From contig NZ_JAERRG010000001.1 of assembly GCF_016741935.1 (NCBI RefSeq), positions 1,860,001 to 1,924,000 on the forward strand: 64,000 bases of DNA, in the 5' to 3' direction. The notes under the pieces were generated by a model. The model saw only the letters and a list, made by a program, of their open reading frames with translations. It did no database searches and was not told where the DNA came from. Positions 42,771 to 51,249 of the stretch are shown piece after piece; positions within the stretch are counted from its first letter, which is position 1; each line of letters starts with the position of its first letter. Source of the stretch: Streptomyces endocoffeicus (GTDB lineage Bacteria; Actinomycetota; Actinomycetes; Streptomycetales; Streptomycetaceae). The position numbers and the translations under genes are program-made.

Positions 42771-43913
42771 TCAGTCGAATCGGTAGGGCTCGTGCGGCCC
42801 GACCGACGGAAGCGGACGGGGGCGCTCGCAGGTGCTCTCGATCTCGATGTGACGACCGAGCTCCGACGACTTCTCGAAGGCGAGAAGCACCTCGAGCACG
42901 TGGTAGGCGAAGGCGCCGCCGGTACGGGGCTCGAGTCCGTTCCGGATCGCGTGGCCGAACTCGGCCAAGCCGATCCCGCGGTAAGCGTCGTCACGGTGTG
43001 TGATGGCCGTCTCACGCCAGTCGCCGCCGCCGGGAGGCGTCATGTCGAGGGCGAGGTCGCGGGGCTCACCACGGCGAAGGATCGGCGCGCCGGAGAAGTG
43101 GTCCGGGTCGGGCGCGGCAATCGATCCGCTCGTGCCGTAGATCTCGAGGTGCGGAAGATGGTGGTTCCACACGTCCCAGCTCACGATCAGCGTGGCGGTC
43201 GCACCGGACTCGAAGTCGATCGAGCCCGTGACGTGGGTCGGGGTCTTGATGTCGATGACGCCGTCGTAGCCGCCGTCCGCGGTGGGGCGGGGTCGAGTCT
43301 CCGAGGACCTCGGAGCACTGGCCGAGACCCGCTTCGCCGGGCCGAGGAAGTTCACCAGGTTGGTGACGAGGTACGGACCGATGTCGAGCATGGGACCGGC
43401 GCCGGGGCTGTAGAAGGGATCGATGTTCGGGTGCCAGTGCTCGTAGCCGCGGTTTGCGAACGAGCCGAAGACGGCGACGGGCCGGCCGATCCAGCCGTCG
43501 TCGATGAGCTTGCGGCTGGTCTGCATGCCCGACCCGAGGAATGTCGTGGGCGCGGACCCGACCTTCACGCCCGCGGCCCGGGCGGCGTCGAGGATCTGCC
43601 GCGCCTCCTCGAGCGAGGTTGCGAACGGCTTCTCCGACAGCACGTGCTTCCCGGCGGAGATCGCCTGAAGTGTGACCGGAGCGTGCAGATTCGGCGGGGT
43701 CAGGTTGAGCACCAGCTCCACCGCGGGGTCGGCGAGCAGCTCGTCGGGGGTGAGCGCCTTCGGGACCGAGTACTCCGCCGCGCGCTTGGCGACCGCTTCG
43801 GCGTTGACGTCGGCAAGTGCGACGATCTCGACGTCGGGATGGACCCCGATCTTGTCGAGGTACTGGTTGAGCACGTTTCCGACGCCGATGATGCCGACTC
43901 GGATGGGATCCAT
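42771..43913 (-). CDS. Gfo/Idh/MocA family oxidoreductase (3 of 3)
   Basis: This 380-residue protein starts MDPIRVGIIGVGNVLNQYLD and has the EKPFATSLEEA signature and the catalytic-domain segment GPMLDIGPYLVTNLVNFLGP. It is nearer to sugar dehydrogenases or reductases (xylose dehydrogenase or anhydrofructose reductase-like) than to IolG. It lies 37 bases upstream of the IolD-like gene, so it may supply that enzyme's keto substrate. A GTG nine bases upstream is an alternative start. Confidence 0.87.
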   Translation of the reverse strand: MDPIRVGIIGVGNVLNQYLDKIGVHPDVEIVALADVNAEAVAKRAAEYSVPKALTPDELLADPAVELVLNLTPPNLHAPVTLQAISAGKHVLSEKPFATSLEEARQILDAARAAGVKVGSAPTTFLGSGMQTSRKLIDDGWIGRPVAVFGSFANRGYEHWHPNIDPFYSPGAGPMLDIGPYLVTNLVNFLGPAKRVSASAPRSSETRPRPTADGGYDGVIDIKTPTHVTGSIDFESGATATLIVSWDVWNHHLPHLEIYGTSGSIAAPDPDHFSGAPILRRGEPRDLALDMTPPGGGDWRETAITHRDDAYRGIGLAEFGHAIRNGLEPRTGGAFAYHVLEVLLAFEKSSELGRHIEIESTCERPRPLPSVGPHEPYRFD

Positions 43914-43972
43914 TTCTCTCACTTCTCTTCTGGGTTCCGATGCTCCCGCGCAGGGAATGTCGCCGAGTCCTT

Positions 43973-45733
43973 CTAGCGGGCCGACACCCGCTCGCGACGA
44001 AGCCGCGCCGTCGCGGTGTCGTCGACGACGTCCTCCGTGACCACGACGCCGTAGACATCGACTGCCGACCCCGGCGTGATGCGGCTCTCCCGCAGGTCGT
44101 CGAGCACCGCGGCCGCTTCACGCTCGAGGGGGTCGCCATAGCCGCCACCGCCGGGCGTGATCGACACGACCTTCTCGCCACGGAGCATGTCGTACCGGCC
44201 GACGACCGGGATCTCCTTACGGCTTCCGTCGACACCTTCGACCCAGGCTTCCGGAACAGCGCCTCCGGCACCGCCGCGAACGCCCTTCGGCGGGTTGAAC
44301 TTGCCCTCGAGCCCGTACGTGATCGTCACGTCATCGTCGCGGGCCTCCATCGTGACGCGCGTCGCGAGCCCACCACGCTGACGGCCCGCGCCACCCGAGT
44401 CGGCGACGAGCACGCGCTCGTGGATGAGGATCGGGTAGCGCTGCTCGTCGACCTCGACACTGTCGTGGTAGAGAAGGGCGCCGCACACGGGGCGCTGGTA
44501 GGTCGGCCAGCCGTCGGCGTACGGTGTGGCCGGACCGCCGACGCCGCCGACCAGGATCTGGTTCACATAGGCGTTGCCGTTACGCTCATCGATGCCCGAG
44601 ACCACGGACTTCGCCGGGGCCTGACCGGTCGCTCCTTCGGCAGTGCCATACCCGTCCCCGATCTGCGAGAACGCGGACTGAACGATGTTGACGACCCGGT
44701 CCGCCAGGTTGGTCGTGCCCGACGAGCACGAGTAGGGGTGCTTCGGCACGCCGACGGCGCAGCCCTCACGCAGCAGCACTTCGAAGCGCCGGAAGGTGCC
44801 GGCGTTGCTCGGCAGGGACTCCGGAAGACCCGACAGGATGCCCGCCAGCGCGGCTCCGGTCGCCGTCGCGCGCGTGAGGTTGAGTCCGTTCGGCAGGTTG
44901 TCGGGGTTGTCACGCAGGTCGATCGTGACCCGGCCGTCGGCCGGCTTCACCGAAATCGTGGCCTGAATCGGAACCCCGTCGGGACCGGTGCCGGGGAAGG
45001 GATCGTGTGATGTCGAGCCGGTGAGAGACCACTCCGGCAGCGTCTCGACCGCGCTCGTCGCCAGGCGCTCCGAGTAGTCGAACCAGGCGTCGACGAACTC
45101 GACGAGCGTGTCGGCACCGAACTTCGCCGCGAGCTCCCGCACGCGGCGCTCGGCGATGCGCGAGGCTCCTACCGAGGCGAGGTAGTCGCCGTACCACTGG
45201 TCGGGCACGCGGATGCGCGCGCGGCACATGCGGATGATGTCGTCGAGATCGGTGTAGTCACGCTGAATCCGCACACAGGGGAAGATCAGCGCGCCTTCCT
45301 CGTAGACGTCGCGCGCGGTCGCGTAGAACGTCGTCGGGAGCGAGTTACCGCAGTCGGCCTGGTGGGCCTTGGTGACGGCGGTGAACAGGTGCCGCCCCTC
45401 GACGAAGATCGGCACGAGAACGCAGTGGTCGGCCGCGTGGGAGTTGCCCATGTAGGGGTCGTTGTGCAGGAACGCGTCACCCTCGCGGATGTCATCGTGC
45501 AGCCTGATCATGTCCTCACCGAGCGGACCGGCGCCGAACACGTGCACCGGCACCCCCTCGGCCGCGGCGAGCAGCTGGTTGTCGGCAGTCAGCACGGCGC
45601 AGGAGAAGTCGCGCGCCGTGTTGATCACCGAGGAGCGTGCGGACCGGAGCAGCCCGCTGGTCATCTCGCGGACGATCCCGTCGAAGGCGTTCGCCAGCAC
45701 CGAGAGTTTGACCGGGTCGAATTCACGTGACAT
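43973..45733 (-). CDS. HyuB-type hydantoinase/oxoprolinase subunit (island copy)
   Basis: This 586-residue protein is the HyuB/oxoprolinase-beta chain: SVINTARDFSCAVLTADNQL, FLHNDPYMGNSHAADHCVLV (metal-binding His/Asp), GTTNLADRVVNIVQ and SITPGGGGYGDPLERE. With HyuA it forms an ATP-dependent enzyme that opens cyclic amides or carboxylates ketones. AAGGAGG inside the end of HyuA serves its ATG, one base after the HyuA stop. Substrate not deducible from sequence. Confidence 0.9.
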   Translation of the reverse strand: MSREFDPVKLSVLANAFDGIVREMTSGLLRSARSSVINTARDFSCAVLTADNQLLAAAEGVPVHVFGAGPLGEDMIRLHDDIREGDAFLHNDPYMGNSHAADHCVLVPIFVEGRHLFTAVTKAHQADCGNSLPTTFYATARDVYEEGALIFPCVRIQRDYTDLDDIIRMCRARIRVPDQWYGDYLASVGASRIAERRVRELAAKFGADTLVEFVDAWFDYSERLATSAVETLPEWSLTGSTSHDPFPGTGPDGVPIQATISVKPADGRVTIDLRDNPDNLPNGLNLTRATATGAALAGILSGLPESLPSNAGTFRRFEVLLREGCAVGVPKHPYSCSSGTTNLADRVVNIVQSAFSQIGDGYGTAEGATGQAPAKSVVSGIDERNGNAYVNQILVGGVGGPATPYADGWPTYQRPVCGALLYHDSVEVDEQRYPILIHERVLVADSGGAGRQRGGLATRVTMEARDDDVTITYGLEGKFNPPKGVRGGAGGAVPEAWVEGVDGSRKEIPVVGRYDMLRGEKVVSITPGGGGYGDPLEREAAAVLDDLRESRITPGSAVDVYGVVVTEDVVDDTATARLRRERVSAR

Positions 45734-45734
45734 G

Positions 45735-47831
45735 TCACGCCTCCTTACGAGTCAGGTAGATGTTGGAGCGGTCGTCGAGCGTCGCGTCCCACTCCGGCGG
45801 CACGACGATGGTTGTCGTGGGCTGGTCGATGACGGCCGGGCCGGCGATCTTGTCGCCGGGGCCGAGTGTCACGCCGCGGTAGCGGGCCGTGTCGAAGCTC
45901 TCGCCGCCGAAGGTCATCGGATCGGTGCGGTGCGACTCGGGCGATCCGCCCGTGGCGACCGTGTCCCGCAGCTGCTCCGGCCGTGGCACCTCGACGCGCA
46001 CGCCCCAGGTGATGATCTCGACGCGGCTCTGCGCGTCGTGGGTGCCGTTGCGGTGGTCGTGCTCCGCGTGGAACGCGCGCGCGATGACATCGGCAGCGTC
46101 GCCGCGGGTGTTCGGCGCCTCGTCGAGGTGCACGCGCAGATCCCACGCCTGGCCGGGGTAGCGCGCGTCGACAAAGTAGGTGACCTCGGCCTCGGCTCCG
46201 ACACCGTCGAAGCGGGCCGCGAACCCGGCCGCCTTCACCTTGATCTCCTCGATGGCCCGCGTCGCCGACTCGGCATCGAACGCGTGGGTGTCGTTGTGCA
46301 GTGGCGAGAGGAACTCGGTGGCGATGGGGGCACGATGGGCGCCGTAGGCCGCGAGCACCCCCGCGGTCGCCGGAACGAGAACCGTGTCGGCTTCCAGCAG
46401 CACGCCGATCGCCGCGGCGACCATGGCTCCGGCGCCGCCTCCGGCCACGATGAGCGCACCGCGCGGATCGACGCCCTGCTCGAGCGAGGCCTGTCGGATC
46501 GCCGTCGCCATGTGGTTGGCCGAGACATCGAGGATCGCCTGCGCCGCCCGCTGGATGGTCATGCCGAGCGGGCCGGCGATGCGTGACTCGATCGCCCGCA
46601 CAGCGGCGTCGCGGTCGAGGGTGAATCCGCCCTCGAAGCCGCTGGCGTCGAGGTAGCCGAGCACGACGCACGCGTCGGTGACGGTCGGCTCCTCGCCGCC
46701 GCGGCCGTACGCCGCGGGGCCGGGGGTGCTGCGGGCACTCTGCGGGCCGACGCGAAGCAGCCCGCCGCCGTCGATCCAGGCGATGCTGCCGCCGCCGGCT
46801 CCGATGCTCGAGACCGCGACCGACGACAGACCGGTCAGGTGACCGACGAAGGGCTCGCCGAGCCACGCCTCGCGGGTGTGGCGCACGACTCCCCTCTCGA
46901 CGAGCGACACGTCGAAGGTGGTGCCGCCCATGTCGCAGACGACGACGGTCTCCCGATCGGGTGCCGCCGCCGCTCCGACGAGCGGGGCCATTGACGGACC
47001 CGAGTTGAGCAGCAGTACGGGTCGGTCCAGTACGTCGGCGACGTCGAGCACGGCGCCTTCCGAGGTGACGACCAGCAGATCGCCCGTGAACCCGTACTTC
47101 ACCAGGTCGGAGCGCAAGTTGCCGAGGTGGTCGGCCATGAGGGGCTTCAGCGAGGCGTCGATGGAGGCGGCCGACGAACGCCGGTACTCGCGGATGGTCG
47201 GGTTCGCCCGGTGCGAGAGCGTGTAGGGGACGCCCGGGAGGATCTCCTCGATCAGCTCCGCGAGGCGGGCCTCGTGAGCGTCGTTCATGATCGACCACAG
47301 GAATGACACGGCGATTGCCTCGACGCCCTCGTCGACGAGGGTCTTGAGGGCGCTGCGCACCTGCTCCTCGTCGAGGGGGACGAGCACGTAGCCCTCGGAG
47401 TTGACGCGCTCGCGGATCTCATAGGTGAGTCGGCGCGGGATGTACGGGCCGGGGTAGGCGGCCTTCGAGTCGAAGGCGTCGCGGCGGCCGCCCTCTCGCA
47501 GCAGCAGGGTGTCGGCGAAGCCCTCGGTGACCAGGAGCGCGGTCTTGGCGATTTTGCCGGTCAGCACGGCGTTGGTGGCGTGGGTGGTGCCGTAGACGAT
47601 CACGTCGGCGTTGCGCAGCACGTCGTCGCCGCTCCAGCCGACGGACTCGGCCGCACGGCGGACCGCGGCCTCGAAGCCGGTGAACACGCGGTCGTAGGTG
47701 GTGAGTGCCTTGCCGGCGGCCATGTCGCCACTGTCGGAGCCGACGACCACGTCTGTGAACGTGCCACCGGTGTCGACGGCGATGCGGTATCGCGCGTCAC
47801 GGCCGCCTGAATTCGTCTGGGCCTCGGTCAT
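45735..47831 (-). CDS. HyuA-type hydantoinase/oxoprolinase subunit (island copy)
   Basis: This 698-residue ATP-binding subunit has actin-fold phosphate motifs: IAVDTGGTFTDVVVGSD near residue 18, GTTHATNAVLTGKIAKTALL, VCDMGGTTFDVSLV and SIGAGGGSIAWID, and the family's GPAAYGRGG. It would couple ATP hydrolysis to lactam or hydantoin opening with HyuB. The ATG at 47831 gives a short leader before the phosphate loop. It is diverged from the second HyuA at 60253. Confidence 0.9.
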   Translation of the reverse strand: MTEAQTNSGGRDARYRIAVDTGGTFTDVVVGSDSGDMAAGKALTTYDRVFTGFEAAVRRAAESVGWSGDDVLRNADVIVYGTTHATNAVLTGKIAKTALLVTEGFADTLLLREGGRRDAFDSKAAYPGPYIPRRLTYEIRERVNSEGYVLVPLDEEQVRSALKTLVDEGVEAIAVSFLWSIMNDAHEARLAELIEEILPGVPYTLSHRANPTIREYRRSSAASIDASLKPLMADHLGNLRSDLVKYGFTGDLLVVTSEGAVLDVADVLDRPVLLLNSGPSMAPLVGAAAAPDRETVVVCDMGGTTFDVSLVERGVVRHTREAWLGEPFVGHLTGLSSVAVSSIGAGGGSIAWIDGGGLLRVGPQSARSTPGPAAYGRGGEEPTVTDACVVLGYLDASGFEGGFTLDRDAAVRAIESRIAGPLGMTIQRAAQAILDVSANHMATAIRQASLEQGVDPRGALIVAGGGAGAMVAAAIGVLLEADTVLVPATAGVLAAYGAHRAPIATEFLSPLHNDTHAFDAESATRAIEEIKVKAAGFAARFDGVGAEAEVTYFVDARYPGQAWDLRVHLDEAPNTRGDAADVIARAFHAEHDHRNGTHDAQSRVEIITWGVRVEVPRPEQLRDTVATGGSPESHRTDPMTFGGESFDTARYRGVTLGPGDKIAGPAVIDQPTTTIVVPPEWDATLDDRSNIYLTRKEA

Positions 47832-47900
47832 CTTTCTTCCATGTCTGTCGAGAGCTTGCGAGTGGTGGTCGCCCACGTGGGCTGGGGCGTCGTCACGGCG

Positions 47901-48785
47901 TCAGTGCTCGGCGACCCGGTTGCTGAGAACGCCGACGCGCTCCACGTCGACCTCCACGGTGTCGCCCGGCTTCAGCCAGATCGGTGGAGTGCGCTTCGCT
48001 CCGATCCCCTGCGGCGTGCCGGTCGCGATCACATCGCCCGGCTCGAGCATGAGGAAACTGGAGAGATAGGAGATGATCCGGGCGATCGGGAAGATCTGGT
48101 GCCGGGTGTTTGAGTGCTGCAACTCCACACCGTTGACACGGGTGACGAGTTCGAGCGTCTGCGGGTCGCCGATCTCATCGAGGGTGACGAGCGCGGGGCC
48201 CCACGGGGTCGAACGGTCGACGGTCTTGCCGGCCGTCCACTGAGTCCCGCGGTACTGCAGGTCACGAGCCGAGATGTCGTTCAGTGGGGCGAGGCCGGCG
48301 ACGTGGTCGAGGGCCTCTTCCTCCGGCACGTGACGCGCCGTACGGCCGATGACTACAGCCACCTCGCCCTCGAAATCGAGGTTCGCGCTGATATCGGCAC
48401 CCTGGATCTCATCCTCGGGACCGACGAGCGTCGACGCGAACTTCACGAACACATCCGGGTGCTCCGGCAGCGCCCGACCCGTTTCGGCGACGTGGTCCTT
48501 GTAGTTGAGTCCGACGCAGAGCACCTTCGCCGGATCAGGAACGGGAGTGGTCAGGTGCACGTCGGAGCGAGCGCCGACCCTCGTACCCGGATTCCGGTCG
48601 ATCAGCCCCGCCAGGTCGGTCGAGAACGCCTTGAGCTCGGGGCCATACACGGCCAGAAAGTCCCGGACAGATGAGGCCGGCGCCGTGCCGGCCGCCCTCA
48701 GCAGACGCTCAAGGTCGAACACCGTGTCGTCGAGGAGCACGCCGCCTCGGACGCGGCTCTCGTGGAGGTAGGAGACGATTCGCAT
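47901..48785 (-). CDS. Fumarylacetoacetate hydrolase (FAH) family protein
   Basis: This 294-residue protein has the FAH core: GLNYKDHVAETGR, the metal-binding acidic residues in DFEGEVAVVIGR, NDISARDLQ, GKTVDRSTPWGP and GDVIATGTPQGIG. Members hydrolyse acylpyruvates, decarboxylate oxaloacetate, or cleave 2,4-diketo-3-deoxy sugar acids to pyruvate. In a pathway with a sugar-acid dehydratase and SDRs the last activity is most attractive. ATG at 48785. Confidence 0.9.
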   Translation of the reverse strand: MRIVSYLHESRVRGGVLLDDTVFDLERLLRAAGTAPASSVRDFLAVYGPELKAFSTDLAGLIDRNPGTRVGARSDVHLTTPVPDPAKVLCVGLNYKDHVAETGRALPEHPDVFVKFASTLVGPEDEIQGADISANLDFEGEVAVVIGRTARHVPEEEALDHVAGLAPLNDISARDLQYRGTQWTAGKTVDRSTPWGPALVTLDEIGDPQTLELVTRVNGVELQHSNTRHQIFPIARIISYLSSFLMLEPGDVIATGTPQGIGAKRTPPIWLKPGDTVEVDVERVGVLSNRVAEH

Positions 48786-48800
48786 GGCTTCTGCCCTCTC

Positions 48801-50078
48801 TCAGTGCTGTGCGCCGGCGGCGACGGCGAGCACGGCATCCGCGAGGCGGTCCGCGAGGTCGTCGACGACCGCCTGGTCCATCGGGGTCGACAGCGAGAGC
48901 AGGTTGGCCGGCGAGCCGAGCAGGCCGCGGTTGTACGACTCCCACCACAGCCGGTGCTGCGTGCTTTCGTCGACCTTCTCGGAGCCCGCGGGAACGGCCC
49001 GGAGCAGCGAGCCACGCCCCCGCACCTCCCAGCCCGCGTCCGCGACGCGGGCCATGACCGACTCGCGCGCGGTGTCGCCGAGGTTGTTCAGCCGCCGCAC
49101 CTCGGACTCACCGTAGAGGCGCAGCGCCGCGGCGCCGGCCGCCATGCTGACCGGATTGCCGGAGAACGTGCCGCCGTGCGGCAGGCTTCCGGGCCGCGTC
49201 GGGTCCACCTCGGACATGAGCGAGCCGAGGCCGACGACCGCGCCGACCGCGAAGCCGCCGCCGATCGTCTTCCCCGTGGTCAGGAGGTCGGGAGAGACAC
49301 CGTACCCGCCGCTCAGACCGTGCGGGCCGAGCCGCAGGCTGATGACCTCGTCGATGATCAGGACGATCCCGTGGCGGGTCGCGAGGTCCCGCGCCGTGGT
49401 GACGAACTCGTCGGAGATACGCAGCAGCCCCGCGCGGTTCGGCAGGAGGTCGAGGATGATCGCCGCGTAGGCGTCGGGCGCTGCCTCGATCGCCCGGCGG
49501 AGGAACTCGGCGTCGTCGAGCGGAACGGGAGTGACGTCGTCGATCACCCCCTGGGGCACACCGCGGGTATAGGCCGGGCCGCCGGGGACGAGGGCGATGT
49601 CCGATGTGCCGTGGTAACCGCCCTTGGTCACGATCACGCGCTCACGACCCGTGCCGGCGCGGGCGATCCTGATGGCGGACATGACGGCCTCGGTGCCGGA
49701 ATTGGTGAACCGCACCTGATCGAGGCCGGTCAGTCGCGAGAGCAGCAGATCGGCCAGCTCCCACTCGTAGAGGTTGGGGATGCCCCAGCTCGCCCCTGAC
49801 GACAGGGCCTTGGTCGCCGCCTCCGTGATGTCCGGGTGGGCGTTGCCGTGGATGAGCGAGGTGAAGTTGTTGTTCGCGTCGATCAGCTCGCGGCCGCGGT
49901 CGTCCCAGACGCGGTAGCCCTCGCCGCGAACGGCGTAGGGGCTCGGCGCGCCGGTGTAATAGGTGGATCGGCCGTAGCCGCCCGGCAGAAGCGGATAGCC
50001 GCGCGGGCCCCGGCGCAGGTGCGGATCCTCCGCGGGGGCGCTGCCCGAGACATGGTTTGTCTGGATATTCGTCGCCAC
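48801..50078 (-). CDS. Class III aminotransferase (glutamate-semialdehyde aminomutase-like)
   Basis: This 425-residue PLP enzyme has Asp243 (IIDEVISLR) and the PLP lysine at 270 (TTGKTIGGGFAVG); FTNSGTEAVMSAIRIARAGT and KGGYHGTSD are the phosphate-binding parts. It most resembles glutamate-1-semialdehyde aminomutase but lies in a catabolic cluster, so it probably transaminates a pathway amine or amino acid. The GTG at 50078 is preferred (GGAGAAG 5 bases upstream). Confidence 0.88.
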   Translation of the reverse strand: MATNIQTNHVSGSAPAEDPHLRRGPRGYPLLPGGYGRSTYYTGAPSPYAVRGEGYRVWDDRGRELIDANNNFTSLIHGNAHPDITEAATKALSSGASWGIPNLYEWELADLLLSRLTGLDQVRFTNSGTEAVMSAIRIARAGTGRERVIVTKGGYHGTSDIALVPGGPAYTRGVPQGVIDDVTPVPLDDAEFLRRAIEAAPDAYAAIILDLLPNRAGLLRISDEFVTTARDLATRHGIVLIIDEVISLRLGPHGLSGGYGVSPDLLTTGKTIGGGFAVGAVVGLGSLMSEVDPTRPGSLPHGGTFSGNPVSMAAGAAALRLYGESEVRRLNNLGDTARESVMARVADAGWEVRGRGSLLRAVPAGSEKVDESTQHRLWWESYNRGLLGSPANLLSLSTPMDQAVVDDLADRLADAVLAVAAGAQH

Positions 50079-50096
50079 GTCAGTCTTCTCCACTTA

Positions 50097-51044
50097 TCAG
50101 TACACGAGGTCGGTCAGGGGCAGCCCGGTGAGCACGGACCGCGCCCGCTCCACCGCGCCGTCCTGCAGCGCCCCGGTCGAGCGGTTGGAACGCCAGGCGA
50201 TGTGCGGGGTGAGGATCGTGTTGGGCGCGGATCGCAGCGGGTGCTCGGCGGCGACCGGCTCCTGCGAGAAGGTGTCGATGCCGGCACCGGCGATATGCCC
50301 CGACGTCAGGGCCGTCGCGAGTGCCTCCTCGTCGATCAGTCCACCGCGCGACACGTTCACGACCACGGCCCCCTCGCGCATCCGCGCGAGCACGTCTTCG
50401 GAGACCAAGTGCCGTGTGTCGTCGTTCAGCGGGAGGTGCAGCGAGACGATGTCGGAGTTCTCGAGCACGCTCTCCAGGCTGCCGAGCTCGACCGGTCCGT
50501 CGGCGATGAAGGGGTCGTAGCCGCGCACTCGCGCACCGACCGCCGAGTACATCCGTGCCACCTGCTGACCGATGCGCCCCAGGCCGACGACGCCGACCTC
50601 GAGCCGCGAGAGCACGGGGGTGTCGTAGCCGATGACCCCGGCCCAGCCGAAGCGGCGGATGGCGGCGTCGCCGGTCGGAAGCCGGCGGGCGAGCGCGAGG
50701 CCCATCGCGAGGGCGTGCGAAGCCACCTCTTCCGAGGCGGTGCCCGGGACGATGGCGACCGGGATACCGGCCTTCGTGGCCGCGTCGACGTCGATGTTGT
50801 CGTAGCCCATGCCGTAGCGGATCACCGCGCGGCACTTCTTCATGATCGGGAACTCTTCGGCGGTGAGCCGCGCGTAGGGCGTGACCATCACGATCTCGGC
50901 GTCCGGCAGTCCCGCGCGGAACGCGTCCACGTCAGCCGCCGCGATGAGTTCGTAGCCGAGCTCATCGGCGAGCGCATGCTCGCGATTCAGATCCGGGAAG
51001 TGGTGAGGGGCCACCAGAATGGTCCCCGGCTCATCGCCGTTCAT
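50097..51044 (-). CDS. D-2-hydroxyacid dehydrogenase (phosphoglycerate dehydrogenase-like)
   Basis: This 315-residue NAD enzyme has YGMGYDNIDVDAATKAGIPV, the dinucleotide loop VVGLGRIGQQVARM, Arg in VVNVSRGGLIDEEAL, the DTFSQEP Glu and catalytic His in LTPHIAWRSN. It is the first gene of the main island operon and starts 205 bases from the regulator stop. It may interconvert a pathway keto and hydroxy acid. No C-terminal ACT domain, so it is not a serine-synthesis form. Confidence 0.88.
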   Translation of the reverse strand: MNGDEPGTILVAPHHFPDLNREHALADELGYELIAAADVDAFRAGLPDAEIVMVTPYARLTAEEFPIMKKCRAVIRYGMGYDNIDVDAATKAGIPVAIVPGTASEEVASHALAMGLALARRLPTGDAAIRRFGWAGVIGYDTPVLSRLEVGVVGLGRIGQQVARMYSAVGARVRGYDPFIADGPVELGSLESVLENSDIVSLHLPLNDDTRHLVSEDVLARMREGAVVVNVSRGGLIDEEALATALTSGHIAGAGIDTFSQEPVAAEHPLRSAPNTILTPHIAWRSNRSTGALQDGAVERARSVLTGLPLTDLVY

Positions 51045-51206
51045 ATCGTGTCGTCCTGTTCGCGTCGGGTTCTCGTCGTCGCCGGAGGGCGGCCGGGGCC
51101 CGTTTTCCTCGAGGCCGGTTCCGGAGAGCTGACTCAACTAAAACCCGGTGCGAGCGCGGCCATCCGTGCCAGATCGACACACTCGACGGGCCGCTTTCGG
51201 ACACGA

Positions 51207-51241
51207 CGAACGGCCCGGACCCGCTGGGTCCGGGCCGTTCG
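51207..51241 (-). terminator. Regulator terminator, 16-bp perfect stem
   Basis: A perfect 16-bp stem with a 3-base loop (51207-51222 with 51226-51241) lies 9 bases past the regulator stop. It should separate regulator transcription from the catabolic operon, whose promoter must lie between 51045 and 51206. Confidence 0.85.
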
Positions 51242-51249
51242 CCGGGTGG